Source of the DNA: Lineus longissimus
Lineage: Eukaryota > Nemertea > Pilidiophora > Heteronemertea > Lineidae
Direction of reading: 5' to 3'
Assembly (NCBI RefSeq): GCF_910592395.1
Contig: NC_088312.1
Location: 9,238,001 to 9,302,000 of the forward strand
DNA length: 64,000 bases
The notes under the pieces are model-generated. The model searched no databases. It was not told the DNA's origin and saw only the letters and a program-made list of their open reading frames with translations. Each line of letters opens with the position of its first letter. Positions within the stretch are counted from its first letter, which is position 1. The translations under genes were made by a program, and so were the position numbers. Positions 43,998-57,700 of this stretch are shown piece after piece.

Positions 43998-46900
43998 TCA
44001 AGACGTAATGTCAAGATTGGGAGGTACTTTTCCACTGCTAAGATTATGTATCATTGCTGCAATCTTGCTGTGTTTTTCAATCTCGATTTGCTGATCTCTT
44101 AGTTGTTTTTCCTTTGCTTGGAACCTTCCTTCCAACATTTTCAATTTTTCTTCAAGTTTGTAAATCTGAAAACAAGAGGTCGATAGTAAAGTCCATGAAC
44201 AAGCTGAGAGTGCCTTCTTTATGTTCAGCTTTCCTAGGCTTTGATAAGTTTCACAACATGTTTAAAAACGTGTACCGCCAATGAGATCACACCACATATA
44301 TTGCAAAACTATCAGTTTCATTAAAAGGGGTTTTCAGTAATGCACAGCACCCACCTTATCTTGTAGGCTTTCCTTACTCTTCTCTAACTTCTCCTTACTC
44401 TTGACCAGTTTCTTCACCTCACTTTGAAGACCCGCTTCCTCCTGTTTGGATTGTTTGAGCTTCTCTTCAAGCAGTTGCTTACTTTTGGTCAGTTCTGGAG
44501 AGGAATAAGAAACCGAATCAACAAGGCACCATGGAAATGAAGGTATTCAAAACACAATAAGATTTAACTCCTTATCTTACTCATACTAACAGAAATATTA
44601 CAGAAACATCTGGGTAAACTTGTGACCAACTCTGGTGTACTTACTGTCAATTGTTGATGTGTTTTCATTCACTTCAAGTTCATGACTTTTCAAGACTTTG
44701 CGGTGTTTCTCCTCCAGATCCAGTAACTCAGCATTTTTCCTGAAAGAAAAGATCAGCCGTGGAAAATTACCTCAAGTCTAAAGTGGATGGTTAAGACTTC
44801 AGCTTCTGTCAACATGGCCATTATACTGGTAGGACAAGGTAAACTACACTGGTTTCCAAAAAATGAAACCAAAACAAGGACTTGGTACTTCATCACAACT
44901 CGTCACCGAACCCTGCAACTAGGGGTCTTCTAAAAAACACAGAAGGCACTTACTCATCGGTTTTTTTCATAATCTCCTTGACACTTTTCTGCAGTTGTTC
45001 ATTCAATTCCTGCATGTACTGGTACTGGGATTTTAAATTAGACAGTTGCTTTTCTGTGTTCTCTAATCTGAAATAGGAATCGGAAAACATTGATGGCTGT
45101 ACTGAGGAAGACTAGCTCAGTGTTGGACATAAATGATAATATAATAATGAGTTTTAGCAAATTACGAAATTGTTTCTTATGATGTATCCGTTAAGACATA
45201 TTGAGATACATGTACACAATGTTAAATCGATATGGACATGTCATACGACGGGCACAAGACACGCACCTGCCAAAACTCATCACTACTTACTTTGCACACT
45301 TCTCATCATGGGCAGATAAGAGTGTTTGATACTCAGCGGAGAGTTCATTATGGGCTGCCTGCTGAGTTGAAAACTGGCCCAGCAGCTGGTCATGTTCCTC
45401 AACGATCGCCAGCAATCGTTTATTCTCGATGATTTCTTTCTCGAGGCGCTCGCTCAACTGGTTGCGATGAAGCAGCACTTCGTTCATCTGTTCACGACAA
45501 ACCTCACTATTCTTGTCCGATTGTAAGATGAGAGATTTCAGCCGGTGTGCCTGAAAATCGTGAAATGCAATAAACATGACTGATAGACTCATACATGTAC
45601 ATGGGACTCAAGATAAAGTATAAAGATGTTTTTCTATGCGTCATGAATTTAGAACCCACAAACAAAGAATGCGAAACGCCATCACAAAGTAACTGCTCTT
45701 TACCTCTGCCTCATGTTTAGCACTTTGACATCGATAGTTAGAAATGAGGCGATCGGCCTGCGCCAAAGCCATCGTCTTCGCATCAAGAAGATCCTTCTGA
45801 TGTCGTTCCTGGGTCTGCAAATATGAAAGAAGAGGTTTGGATTGGAATCCTCAAATGAGATGGATCATTAAGTTTGGAAGAAAGAATTTGCTCTTTCCAT
45901 TTTTGTTCCAGGGCGTGGTCCCTTCAAGTTTTGAAAACTATATATACTTACTTCTAAGGCCCTTATTTTGTGAGCGTAAATGTCAATCATATCTGATGAA
46001 GTGTTGCTTTTCATCTGCAAAGAAAAACAAATAACAAGGTACCGTAATGACTTGAGTTGAATTACCAGTAGTTGTACATTTGCAGCATTTCTACAGGTAA
46101 TATGACACCTTTCAACTGCTGTATACAATACAATTCCATTCTGTTGCTCCAATTAAGATTTAATTCTGATCAACCAACAAATGTATTTGACGTTTAATTG
46201 TACATCTGACGAAAAACCAAACCAATTATCATTCCGAAAAAGGTTCAATCAAGCTTACATCCATTCCTGAATTCATCTTTGCTATGAGAGCATCTACATC
46301 CTGGTCCTGCCGCAAACTCCAGCTCTTCTTTGGTGTCGTGTGGCAGAGGACATTCTCTCTATTCATTTGGTGTAATGAACCTCGATGTGACATAGATAAA
46401 TTCATTTCTAAGCCCTCTCTCTGCCGTAATTTACCATTGAATGTTGAAATGTTGTCACCTAACCTGTTAGTAGGAAGAAATTTATTGTGAACATTGAATG
46501 CCTTACTGCTGTAGATGCTCGAGAGAAAGCTGACTAACCGCTGCAATTTTTGGTATCATTTTTAATTATTCTAACCCCCGTCAGTGGACAGTCCGTCAAC
46601 AGAGTCAAAGATCAATGGAAGCTACAACAACTCCAGCACCTCTGTAGCAGAAGAACGACAAGACATTGTGATAATCAATAACCACCCACATGTAATTTGT
46701 TTAGCTCAAGACAGAGTAAAAAGTCGAGGATAATTATTTCTTACAGTGTTGCTGGAAACTCTGCATGGTAAATGCTTGAAGCCAACAAATGCAGCACCAA
46801 CTGGACTCGCTCTCTATTCTCGGATGTCATCCCGTACGCCAGGAACGGTGAGATCTGGCCACCCTGAAAAAAAGAACATCAAGTTGAATTGGTGGAAGAC

Positions 46901-49900
46901 TTGATATCCTTTATATCCCTTCTGAACATTTGAAATGCTTTCGTACAATGGCATGCCAAAATGTGGTATATTTGAAACAACTGATGAATTAACATCTCGG
47001 GTCGAACAGGACAGCAATGCCTACATACCAGCAGTATATCTTGCAGCTTTGTCTTCATATTTGGAACAAGATCTTTGAGTTTTAGCGCCAGGTCTACCAC
47101 ATGGAGGACAACATCCACACCGGCATCACTGGAGAGAAAAGAACAATAATCTAAACTCTGTTCAACACAGGTTTAACTATATTTTCACAAGAAAAACGTA
47201 CATGTGTGATCATTCATTTTACATTTACACCTGAAAAGCGTGAACATGATCTTCCACACGTCTCCGAAAAAACTCCACTTACCACCAATCATACACATCT
47301 GTTGTCTTCCTTGTGACAATGTCTCCAATCCTGTTATTGTCGATTTGATATTTGATGAGTTGTACACAAGTCTTTGTGTCTATAGATTCGGCCACTTGGG
47401 TTTGTAAAGAGGCATCGAGACACAGCAGTGAAGAGAGTTAAGGAAAGAGAATGTTATTTTAAGTGCACGGCACATCATCACTTACTATTGATGAACTGTT
47501 TAACCTTACTCACTCAAGTTTCAGCACAATACCAGCTCATTTTCTAATATGATATATCACTCTGAAACAAACAAACAAACTCTGTGTAATGGTTACAAAT
47601 GATATCTCTAAAAGAAAAGGCCCATTTCCCTTGACATGCAACATACTTGAAGTGTTCTTCTAAAAGAGCCTAATGGCCTAAAGGTACATTCCGCTGTTTT
47701 TTCTTGTAAAGGATATCTTTCAGAAGCTGAACAGCCTTGACTATTCTCTGACACTCCTGCTTCATGGCCGGCCCAGTCAGACTGAGGGGTGACATGAGGA
47801 TCTCGGTCACTGTGGGTAGCACCAGTTCGCTCTGAGGCATCAGTTTGGTTGTCTCACCGGAATCAATCGCTACCTGGAATTATCAAAGAAGAAAGTCAGT
47901 GTGGTAACCCCTTATGGCCAGTCTCCACATTAACCATTTAGAGAGAGAGTTCTAATGTCGAGACGGACCTACATTCTATCAGTGTCTCCCCCTCCACACA
48001 CACACACACACACACACACATTAGGCTATGCCAATATTTCATCTTCGTTCAACATAAATCTTTGCTAGAACCGGCCCTAATCATGTACCTCATATAGTTC
48101 TCTCAGCAGATCCAGTGCCAGCAGTGGAGCCTTGTTGTGCGTCTCCACTGATTGTCTCGCCCAGTGTACGACGGCAAAGAATGGTTCAGACAGATTGTTC
48201 TCTTCCATCATCTGTTGATACATGATGGAATCCTGAAGAGCCGGCGAATCGAATAACGAACGACACACGACGCATCTCAGGCTATTTGTCGAACAGAAAG
48301 ACAGGAGCAACTCAAATAGCTGAAATATAAAACGGTTCAGTTGTTGTCTATCACAATAATGTTTGCAAACCACTGGGCTATGAGGCTTCTGCCTTAACTA
48401 ATTTGTGGTTGCAAGTTTTATCAAAGGGAAGATAGCAAACCAGATAAAAAATGGGTTTGAAAAGCAGCACAATTAGTTCTAATTAACCTAATTAGGCCAA
48501 GACACATGAATGACATTAATCCAGTTTTTGTTGATACCTATCGTTTTGGGTTTGCCTACCTCCTGAGGTTTATTTGAAGAACTTATCTCTGAAGGATTCA
48601 TATTAGTTACAGCGGACATAACTGAAGACAAAATTCAACACAGCATTGAAAATATCCTGGTTATTACTCCTGTCAAAATATTCCCCTTAATATTTGCAAA
48701 GCTAATGTCAAATCTGTTGGAACTCATTCCTAAGAAGGTGTAAAATACATGTCATGGGTGAGTGCACACCACAACATAATTACTATATTACTACTTTATT
48801 AAGCCTATTAATCATATTAATATGATATTAGGTAGTTAGATGTGAGAGGTTGCCATAGGTGTGATCATCAACAACATGGGGGCATTTTGAAGGGACATAA
48901 AATGTGATCAGTGGGCCAAGTATTTTAGGCCTAGAAATGGACTGGATAATTTCAAGGAAAGAGTCTGTTTGAATGTCATTTAGTCATCATGTAGGCCTAC
49001 CATATCAAAAATCCTAAAGAACACTTAAACATCTCTCCAAATACCTGTTACATGTACATGCATCACTGTCCAAAACTTGGGAGTTTCAGAATTTCTTATT
49101 GGCCTGGACAGATTTCACTTCTTCAAACTTTGAAAATGTAACTTGAATTTGAAAACTACCAATGATGTAAATACATATTGAATATGAATTAACAGTACAT
49201 AGATAGACTATTTTGAGAGACACTACGTAATGAACTGTGGCTCCTACGCTGGATATATAGATAGATATACATAGATAGACTAATATATAAATACTACAAT
49301 GTCAAGTTTCAGCTAATTTGCGAGCATAAATAACTGCACTACGGCAATAATAACTTCTGTTTACAGTCTGCCTTAAAGTACCAAACCCTGAAGTGTCTGA
49401 AGAAAAGAAACATGGTTACCTTATCAGCATTTTGTACTTTTGGAAGTAACTTAAATAATTTCCGAAGGGACATCTCTAGATTGCTGTAACTGAAATAACA
49501 AGGTGGATACGCTACATTAATTTTCAAGAAACATGTTTTGTGAGTGACTTTGGGACAAGTGCGACCAAAACGTAGGTACTCTGCATACCAAGGCCAAGGG
49601 TACATGTAAGCGCTTGAGAAGAAAAGTACTCACTTAGCTAATGCCTTTTGAATAAATGTCTTCTTGACCAAGTCAGTCAGGAGGTCCACAGCATATGCTC
49701 TGGCATTCCCGGAGTCAATAACGCCATGGAATAACATCTGGAATGACTGGTTTGTATTCTTGTCATTATTGAAAAGCTGAAAAAAAACAAAAATTACCAT
49801 AAGACATTAAATGTTTCAACTAAAAATATTCAATATCGGTCACCACCCTCTGCTTGTAACCTAAGGAGAGGCTCTTAGCATTGATTGCATCCTTTGAACG

Positions 49901-51773
49901 ATGAAAACGGAGATTGCCAGGGGCCTATTTCAGGGAAAGCGACATACCCTATTTTAAGTGTGAAACATTGGGGTTTGCGATAGGCTCCTCTCCCCGGTTA
50001 AACACAGCACTCACAGAGCAACTTGGCAAGGAAATATTTGGTGCCCAAACGACCGTAGTGGCATGTAACAAACATTCACAAGAAAAGCACATGCATGAGA
50101 AGGATAAATCTCCGAATTCACTCACCTTTCCCCCTGCTTCATCAACGTTTAGACTACACCAGATGTGAAACGAACACATTTTGATGTAATTCTTCTCACA
50201 TGAAAGATTCTTTATTATACACTTTAGGAAAACATTGGCTTTTTCCTACAAAAAACAAAATGAAAATGAAATGCAAGTGTAGTACTTTCACTGTACAACT
50301 GTACTGACTCCAAGAGCAATACATGTACATTCCTCCCGCACCCGACTCAAATGACCTGTTGGCATCATTCATGGTCGGGATGTGCGTGGAAGGGTTTTAA
50401 ATTACCAGGAAAATTTAGCCATCAAACATGATAACTTCATAACTAATTTTCAACTTACAGCACTTTTCACATATGCTTGAACAGAAACACTATGTCGACA
50501 AAGGTTTGCCATCAACCCTAAAGCTGGTTGCGTTACATCATTCTCAGGCTCCATTCTGGAAAAGAGAAGGTAACAATGTTAGACAATGTGCAGCACTGAT
50601 CAATACAAGCCCAGTGCACAGCAAGCATGAGAACTCTGGCTCCCCCATTAAATACACAATAACAACAATTACAACATTATGGTTATAGAACTTACATTCT
50701 CTTCATAAGGAACTTGAGTAGATCAGGTATCTGACTGTTCTGCTGTGAAACTCGTGTGTTGTAAGTGACTTTTCTCATGACTTCAAGGCACTAAAAAGAT
50801 AACAGTAGTTACTTTCAATCATATGGTTTCTTTAGAAGTCAAAGGATGAAGGCTGCAACATCATTTATCAGACCAAACAATCTTTTATGAACAACCTTCT
50901 TCCAACCAAGGAGGCGTTTGTCCTTAAGAAAGTAGTTTACTTACCTTTGCTATGGTGGCTGTCAATTCATCTGTATTTCCCCCACAGTTGAGAAGGAACA
51001 CAGTTAGCGTTGTGGACAAACCATATGTATTATGTAATATCTGGCAGATAGCTTCATCCTTAGCTGAAAATCAGTAATTACAAGTACATGTAGATAAAAT
51101 TGGTAATAAACCAAGTATAAAAAGTTCAGCATTTGGAAACAAGTGTTTTAAAACAAAAATATGTGACAAAAAGCTGAGTTTTCACAAAGTTGTTACTAAA
51201 AGACTTGCATTAAGTCCTTCTACATGTGTGGGCCACAAGAAAGATGCAGCAGCAACATGTCAGTAACAACTGTGGTCAGTCAGGTTCATCACACTACCTC
51301 ATCATTCAACCCAGCTATGATATTAAGGGCGTATAGGATATCTTATTCTTACCTATGTTTTCGAGCAGGCATAAGGCTCGATGAGCTACATCTATGTTTG
51401 GTTTGGGTTCACTCAATATATCGACAAGAAGTGAGAGGCACTGGGCCACATCCATGTCTTTGGTTAAGAATGGCTGGAGATTCCGCGGATCTGATGTCAA
51501 GGAGACCAGTCCCTGCAATAGGATGTGGACATGGAAAGTCAAACCCCTAATAAATACATGCGAGGATAGAACATAGCATTTTATTAGATTCATAGGTTTG
51601 GGTTGAAATAAAGCCCAAGATATGTTTTTATAGTCTGGAAGAGACATAAGGCTGGAAATGAAATGGACTGGTTGGATAACAAATTTTATCAAACAACTTA
51701 CATCCAGAAAATCTTTCAGTTTCCCTCTCTCTACCATTTGTGAGGAACTTCTAATGTATGTTAAAATGTCCAT
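43998..51773 (-). CDS. CIP2A: CIP2A (cellular inhibitor of PP2A), complete, 927 aa
   Basis: Twenty-one exons on the minus strand: 51702-51773, 51353-51512, 50945-51063, 50696-50790, 50459-50555, 50126-50245, 49634-49776, 49420-49489, 48089-48319, 47717-47873, 47283-47427, 47029-47128, 46745-46863, 46259-46463, 45952-46014, 45704-45814, 45291-45550, 44954-45067, 44645-44739, 44355-44494, 43998-44165. They sum to 2784 nt with all phases consistent. Residues 1 to about 560 form the armadillo-like fold (LGLMANLCRHSVSVQ, LFELLLSFCS, LVPNMKTKLQDIL). The rest is a long coiled coil (DLLDAKTMALAQADRLIS) ending KHSKIAAMIHNLSSGK, as in vertebrate CIP2A (905 aa). CIP2A inhibits PP2A-B56 and, with TOPBP1, tethers broken chromosomes in mitosis. 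Intron 10, splitting codon 422, is of the AT-AC type. CIP2A is divergent from RAB39, with a transposon-like insertion 143 bp upstream of the start. Confidence 0.95.
47428..47716 (-). other. CIP2A: U12-type AT-AC intron in CIP2A
   Basis: On the minus strand the donor is AAAG|ATATCCTTT, an exact match to the U12 consensus. The branch site TTCCTTAAC (47437-47445) is likewise exact. The intron ends CTTCAC|TG about 10 bases after the branch adenosine. No AG occurs between the branch site and the exon. Joining across it gives QLLKVLCLDAS, which aligns with the CIP2A family (EVLLTLCGDD). Any GT-AG alternative loses this alignment. Confidence 0.93.
47995..48020. repeat. CA dinucleotide microsatellite
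   Basis: Thirteen CA units in a CIP2A intron. Confidence 0.95.
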
Positions 51774-53754
51774 GCTTAGAGAGTGGGAGCAACAAGGTTG
51801 AAAGTAACCTGAAATTTAAACAAATGACATTTCATTTTAAGTCATTCAAATGCAACCGTCAGTAATTTCAAGCAGTAATATTTTTTTTGTCCCGAGCTGC
51901 AGTACCACGCCAATGCAAGGAGGATACCGCGGTGACGTCACATCACGTGATCCCGACCCATATTAGTGATCGCTGTGGCCAATCAGATTCAGTCTACTGA
52001 CAGCACCAGTACTGAACACATCTCCACGTCTCACTGTCTGGTGCGCTTTTGTACACAAAAACACCAATAGACATGAAATATTGCAATACCTAGTATGGAT
52101 TCTTCCTGTGTAAAATAAAATTTACAGAGCAGATTAACTTCCACGAATAAAAAAGACGTTTGGCGTGGCCAAAGTGCGGAAATAATGTCTCCGCTAAAAT
52201 ACACTACGAAATACACTAGGCAATGCACTACGCAATATACAGTAGAGATGCAGTTGAGTTTGTTATTGTTTTGACTTAGAAGCCCGCCCATATCATAATA
52301 TATTCATGTATTCATGAAGTATGAACTCATTTCTGTCCCATACAACTCTAAGAACAGTCAATTTCTCCTTAAATCATCACCGAAACCGCGATATCCGCAG
52401 GAAGATTTCGTTCTAGTGTCCGAAAATGCATGATCTTACAGGGGCGCTAACTCGACAAATAGAGGGGATCTATGGGGATCTATGCGAGTTTTAGGTATTA
52501 CAGGTCTCGAACTTGTAAAATCTGTAAACATGCCTCCAAATCCCATTATGATAATGAAGAGATTGCCCCATATCTGGGAGACTGTTTTGAAACCATCGCT
52601 AATTTTGGAAGATCGGTGCCCGGCTATTTGGTTTAAAAACCCTATTTTTCCCCATCAAAACAGCACTTTTCATTATTCAAATGATAGCTTGTTGTCTGAA
52701 GACTTATTTCATAGCAGAAAAGTACTAATAACTCTGATTTGATGCGAAAAATCTAACTTTTTTGATGACTTGATTTTCCCTTGGCCGTGGATCGAGTTTG
52801 TTTACAATATGCAGCGCCATCTTGGAAAAGCCGTGACGTCACCGCGGTATCCTCCTTGACGCCAATGGTTAGTCTCTGTTAACCTCGCTGGTAGAATGTT
52901 GAGTAAGCCTGGTAAGGAGTCAGAGGTCCTTCTCACTGTTTAGTTTCTCTTTCTGATTGAAAACCTGTAGGCCTAGTAGTGTAGGCCTAGGCTAAGTGTT
53001 ACCGGGCCGGGGGCGGGCATGTAGCTAGGCATTGTCCAACACTTATGTCTAAGTAACATCACCTTGACCATGTGGAATGGTAGACAACCTCGCTAGTACC
53101 AGGCAATAAAGGAGAAGCGGGTCTTCAATTAATGAGGTTTAGGGCACTGGCGAAATTAGGTCCGTCCAAATGTACGTACAGGGAAACCATACACAACTGT
53201 GCACAAAAAATAAACACAAAGTCTTTTGTGTCAGCTGACTTTATTTAAAGGAAGATTGTTATGAAACTGAATACACGAGAACCTTTTATGATAATTCATG
53301 TCCGAGTTACTTATTTAGTAACTTACGAGGTTTTATATCTTCATTATTAGCAAATTTGGAAAAAAATGAAAAATTTTGGATTCGAATTTATTTACAAATT
53401 TCCGGCAGTTTGCGCATGTGCACATTTTGCTTTGGCTTTGCAATAAATTCTCAATTTAATTATTTCATGCGCATATTTATTAATTGTTTCATGTGCATAT
53501 TTAATACAACTAAAACCTTTTAGTTCAATCTATAACAAATTCATATTTTATACGCAAGCGGCAATAATTGAGTCGTAATTAGTTTTTGATCTTGATCATA
53601 GGTGGCAGCATCGCCTAATAGGTAATTCCCTCATTGATATTAGATTTGACAGATAAGGAGCACAACAAAACATCAAGATTTGTGCACATGATCAAGGAAC
53701 AGAACACTGAAAAAGTGATAATCTGTTAGGGTTAATCCCTTAGTTCATGATAAC
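51774..53754. promoter_or_regulatory. Divergent promoter region of CIP2A and RAB39
   Basis: About 2 kb between the two head-to-head start codons. Nearly half of it is the inserted element at 51916-52858. The remaining 896 bp on the RAB39 side is AT-rich (53300-53560) and should carry the RAB39 promoter. The 142 bp on the CIP2A side likely holds its 5' UTR and core promoter unless transcription starts within the element. Confidence 0.5.
51916..52858. mobile_element. 943-bp TIR element with 9-bp target site duplication
   Basis: Perfect 26-bp terminal inverted repeats start CAAGGAGGATACCGCGGTGA and the right end is the exact complement. The sequence ACGCCAATG lies immediately outside both ends (51907-51915 and 52859-52867), a 9-bp target duplication. 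The longest internal frame (52482-52742, 86 codons) has no domain I recognise, so the copy is non-autonomous. A 9-bp duplication fits Mutator-like elements, and also Merlin or P-type families. GCCATCTTGG and GTGACGTCAC words near the end are reminiscent of P/THAP9-type elements. The superfamily is left open. Confidence 0.9.
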
Positions 53755-54585
53755 ATGGTGGAACCTATATTTGATTTTCAGTTTAGACTGATTTTGATAG
53801 GAGACAGTACTGTTGGGAAATCTTCACTGCTAAAATATTTCACAGATGGCAAATTTGCTGAAGTTTGTGATCCCACTGTTGGTGTCGATTTCTTCGCTCG
53901 ACTGATTGAGATTCAGGATGGAGTTCGTGTCAAGCTGCAACTTTGGGACACGGCAGGACAGGAAAGATTTAGGTCTGTACCTTGTCGTGCTCGACTCTTA
54001 CTTCCTGGATGTAAAAGTTCGATGTCTTACAAGGCCGCGTGGGCCGTCCATAGGGGGCTAGGGGCACTGTTGTATAATGAAGATAACGTAATCTGCTTGA
54101 ATGTATTTCACTTCCTTATTCGTTAATACTGACTCCATCCTATTTTATCTACTTCCAGATCTATAACAAAGAGTTATTACAGGAATTCAGTTGGAGTCTT
54201 GATAGTCTATGACATCACGAAAAGAAGTAGCTTCGAGCATCTTGAAGATTGGATAGCCGAGGCCAAGTTTTATATTGAGCCGCATAAGGCTGTGTATCTC
54301 ATTGTTGGTCACAAATGTGACATGGAGGAGCAGCGGGCTGTTACCCCAAAGGAGGGGCGACAGTTCGCTAGGAAGCATGGACTCGAGTACTTAGAGACGT
54401 CGGCCATCACTGGCCAAAACGTGGAGGAATCGTTCAGTGGAGTTGCGCGGGAAGTCTACAGGCTGATGGAGCGAGGGGAAATCCAGATCCAAGAGGGATG
54501 GGATGGCATTAAGAATGGATACTCGAGGCCTAGGGAGTCGTTTCAGTTGGAGGAGGGAGAACCTGAGTCTGGAGGATGCTGCTGA
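53755..54585 (+). CDS. RAB39: RAB39 small GTPase, 214 aa
   Basis: Exons 53755-53972 and 54159-54585 (codon 73 split in phase 2), 645 nt. All G motifs are present: P-loop GDSTVGKS (16-23), switch I Thr41 in [16 protein letters not shown] (64-70), HKCD (124-127, the RAB39 form of NKxD) and [16 protein letters not shown] and the RSYYRNSVG-like [13 protein letters not shown] are RAB39-type. The C-terminus, after a [15 protein letters not shown] segment shared with RAB39A/B, ends GGCC, a double-cysteine prenylation signal. RAB39 proteins act in endosome-lysosome, autophagy and Golgi trafficking. The two-exon structure with the intron after GQERF matches the vertebrate genes as I remember them. The donor AG|GTCTGT is weaker than usual. 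Confidence 0.96.
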
Positions 54586-54723
54586 TTTTATGACATTCTA
54601 GTTTTAAAGAAATTCAGACTGTATGTTTCAGAGTCGAAATTCTCACACCTCAATGGAGAAAGATGTGTTTTGGTTTCATATCATTTGGAAATGGGGATTA
54701 TTTAACTGATTTGGTTTTAACAA

Positions 54724-54729
54724 AATAAA
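54724..54729 (+). terminator. Proximal candidate polyadenylation signal of RAB39
   Basis: AATAAA 139 bases after the RAB39 stop. Confidence 0.5.
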
Positions 54730-57700
54730 GATTAAATTTTAAGAAAATGATTATATACTCAAGCTTTGAATGTAAGTGCCGATTATGGTTAAATACTGAA
54801 CAAAGGGGCCTTTTCTGAGTCGGGAAAAAAACAAGCCAAAGTGTCAATAATAGTTCTGTGTTATGTCTTGTTTCCTGCTATGAATCTCCAATGTGCACAC
54901 ATGTAGGCTACAAGATATTCAAAGTTACAGTACACTGCCAAATGTATTCTCTTCTTCTGTTGGAGTTATTCTCTCCTAATATTCTTGACAAATTAGTGTA
55001 GGTACATATCTTGACAGTCTTTGGTTAGGCAGGTCAGTTTTCTCATTATACTATGCATAGCGCTTTTATAGAAAGCCTCAATTCTGCATGAGGTATCTTT
55101 TTGGAAGGTCAACAACAAGACTCCATCTTTAGTAATCCTGGTTATGCAATATTCCTTCAAAAACAAAACCAGCTTCCTAAATATTTTCTTCTGAAGCCTG
55201 AAGCTTGCATATTGATTGTATCATATTTTGCTCAGTAGGCTTGTTGTTTGGTAGTTTACTCTAGAGACTAGAAAGCTTTGATTATTCAGTACTTTAAAAT
55301 GCCTGTGTGTCCATTTTTCAGATTATTCTGTAGTTTGAAAAGATAAGATGCATGAATATGTACAATGAACATGTTGCCTGCTAAGCCTATGTGCGAGTAA
55401 TGCCTAACAGTTTTGTTGCTTTGTTTTGTCCCTATAGAATTATGATACACTGTTTATATTAATATAATGATGCAGTCATTTTCTTTACCCTTAGCTTCTG
55501 GTGATTTGTGCTGTCTAAAGTGTATTTGGTACAATATTAGCCCCTACCATGTAGAAAGCAGCTCGAAGTGCATATTTAAATGCACATAGATGTTATTATT
55601 TTCTTACCTTTAAACAAACCTGTCATTATAATAATACGGAATAATACACAATTTTAAAAATACTCAATTCGGGAGGACAGAGGAAAACTGGGTGAACAAT
55701 ACCAGGAATCTTTAACTTTTCAAAGTTTTCATTTAAGTGAAACAAGATTGGTACATGTCAATCCTTTTGTGTGTTTTTTTGCTGTTTGGCTAATGGTCTT
55801 CGGTCTTTATGGTCAGACTTTCCTCTGTCCTCCCAGGCAATTATGAAAAGTAAATTTAGAACTAATGGGCTTCTTTTTCTGTACGATGCATAAAAGTCTT
55901 ATTTACTGGTGCTGATTTTATAACTTTAGTCAACTGTAGCATTATTCCTGGTAAACCGTCTTTATTTTCTATTTATAGATGTGTATATAAGTGTATATAG
56001 TTGTTTTTTAGACTTGTGTTCATATTTGTATGCATACTGTACAGCTGAGTAGATTTTGCAGTGAGTTTGTAGTTTGACTTGAAATGATAAAGCCTTGGGT
56101 AAAAATTCAGAATCGTGAGCTAAATTTGCAATAGCTTTGTTAACAAATGTGGGTTTTTTAACCTTAGGCCATGGTTTGATACACAACCTCCAAAGGCTGA
56201 AGAAAAAGTAGATTTTTCAAGTCTGTGTCTCATGGCCATGTACTGCACATCCACCCTCCTTTTACGCTGCAATGTACAAGCTTATTCATTTCATTAGAAA
56301 AACACAACATGAGGTATTGTAACAGTGCACTACCATTCTACTTGTACATAGTTGTAACCTAGTGATGTACAAGCTTAGGCAATTGGCTGGAGATGCAAAT
56401 CTCTTAATCCTTTTCACAGCCATTAGAGGTCCCCAGAGTCATTACTATACGAAGTCATCGTTTTATTCCCCAATGAGTTGCACTCTAAATGTTGATAGAC
56501 GCTCTTGTCATTTTATCGATTTATTGGCGAGTGCATCCCAGCACTAATGTTGAGAATCTAGTAGTATAGATCAAAAGCTGCAATTTCAAGAAATCTACAC
56601 CACTATGGTCTCGCATGTCGGTGTCAATATCTTAATATGATCAAGGTGTAGAACTATTATGCTCTAGAATATTAAAACATCGAATTTTTCTTCATTTGAG
56701 ATCTTATTATGCATCCCTTTCTCGAAGGCCAGGAAAACTTGTAGGTACATTAACAAGAGATATTGACAGCTGAGATTTTCTTTGACACGTTTTAGGATTG
56801 TAGGTTATATTGGGTGGATTGCTTCGAGGAATCTTTTGGGTAGAAACAATTAATGTTTTGTAGTGTTTAATAACATCATCATGCAAGTTAACACTTCATC
56901 TAATAACTATTCATGATTTAAATTAATAAATTGTAGCTTCTCAAGTAACGTTAACCTTTGTCAGACAGAGTTGATATTTTGTTGTGGTTGAAAACAGATA
57001 ATTTTGGCTGTACTTGTATATTAGAATAGATCATTGTTGAAAAATTTCTTTTGCTCACCGTTATTTTCTTGCTATGACAAAAGTGCTTATCCTTCACCAG
57101 TGCTCTATGAACTGACGTCAGACGATATTTTTGCTCTCGTATACCTTCTGATGTCAATGCTTGAAGATGATTACTCCCGTAGCCTATTTCATTTTAATAC
57201 CCAGGTATTTGCCATGACAAAAACCAAGGGTGATAGGCCTGCTGGTCCTAGGGTAATTGTATACTTTGTCTTCTTTGGTATTATGGGACACCCTGTGGTT
57301 CTCTATATAATATGATGTAGAAGCTGTGCTCCTTAATTCTGTTTTCACGAAGAGCATTCAGTTACCAGTAGACTAGTATCCAAAAAGAAATAAGCTATTT
57401 GTGGATTTGCAAAGTGGATCACAATAGTTTACTGTAGAGATAACAACCAGCCAGCTTCATTCTAAGGTTTCACAGTTTGCTTTCATAAGTTTGAATGTGG
57501 GGAATATTAGTTTTATCAATTGTGTACCCTGCTATGTTTAGAATTTGTTTACTTTGTATCAGGTTTTATTAAAAGTTTAGTTTTTGCTACTAATGTGTAA
57601 ATCTTCTGGTTAAGATATGTTGATGCTGCAAATCGATGTAGACTTGAATGTTAAAAGCTTCTGTGATACATATTTGTATGCATTGTAACATCCAGTGGCT

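Noticed and set aside
52482-52742. 86-codon ORF in the 943-bp TIR element as a transposase or THAP domain
   Set aside because: No C2CH spacing or catalytic motif visible, and it is too short. The element is treated as non-autonomous.
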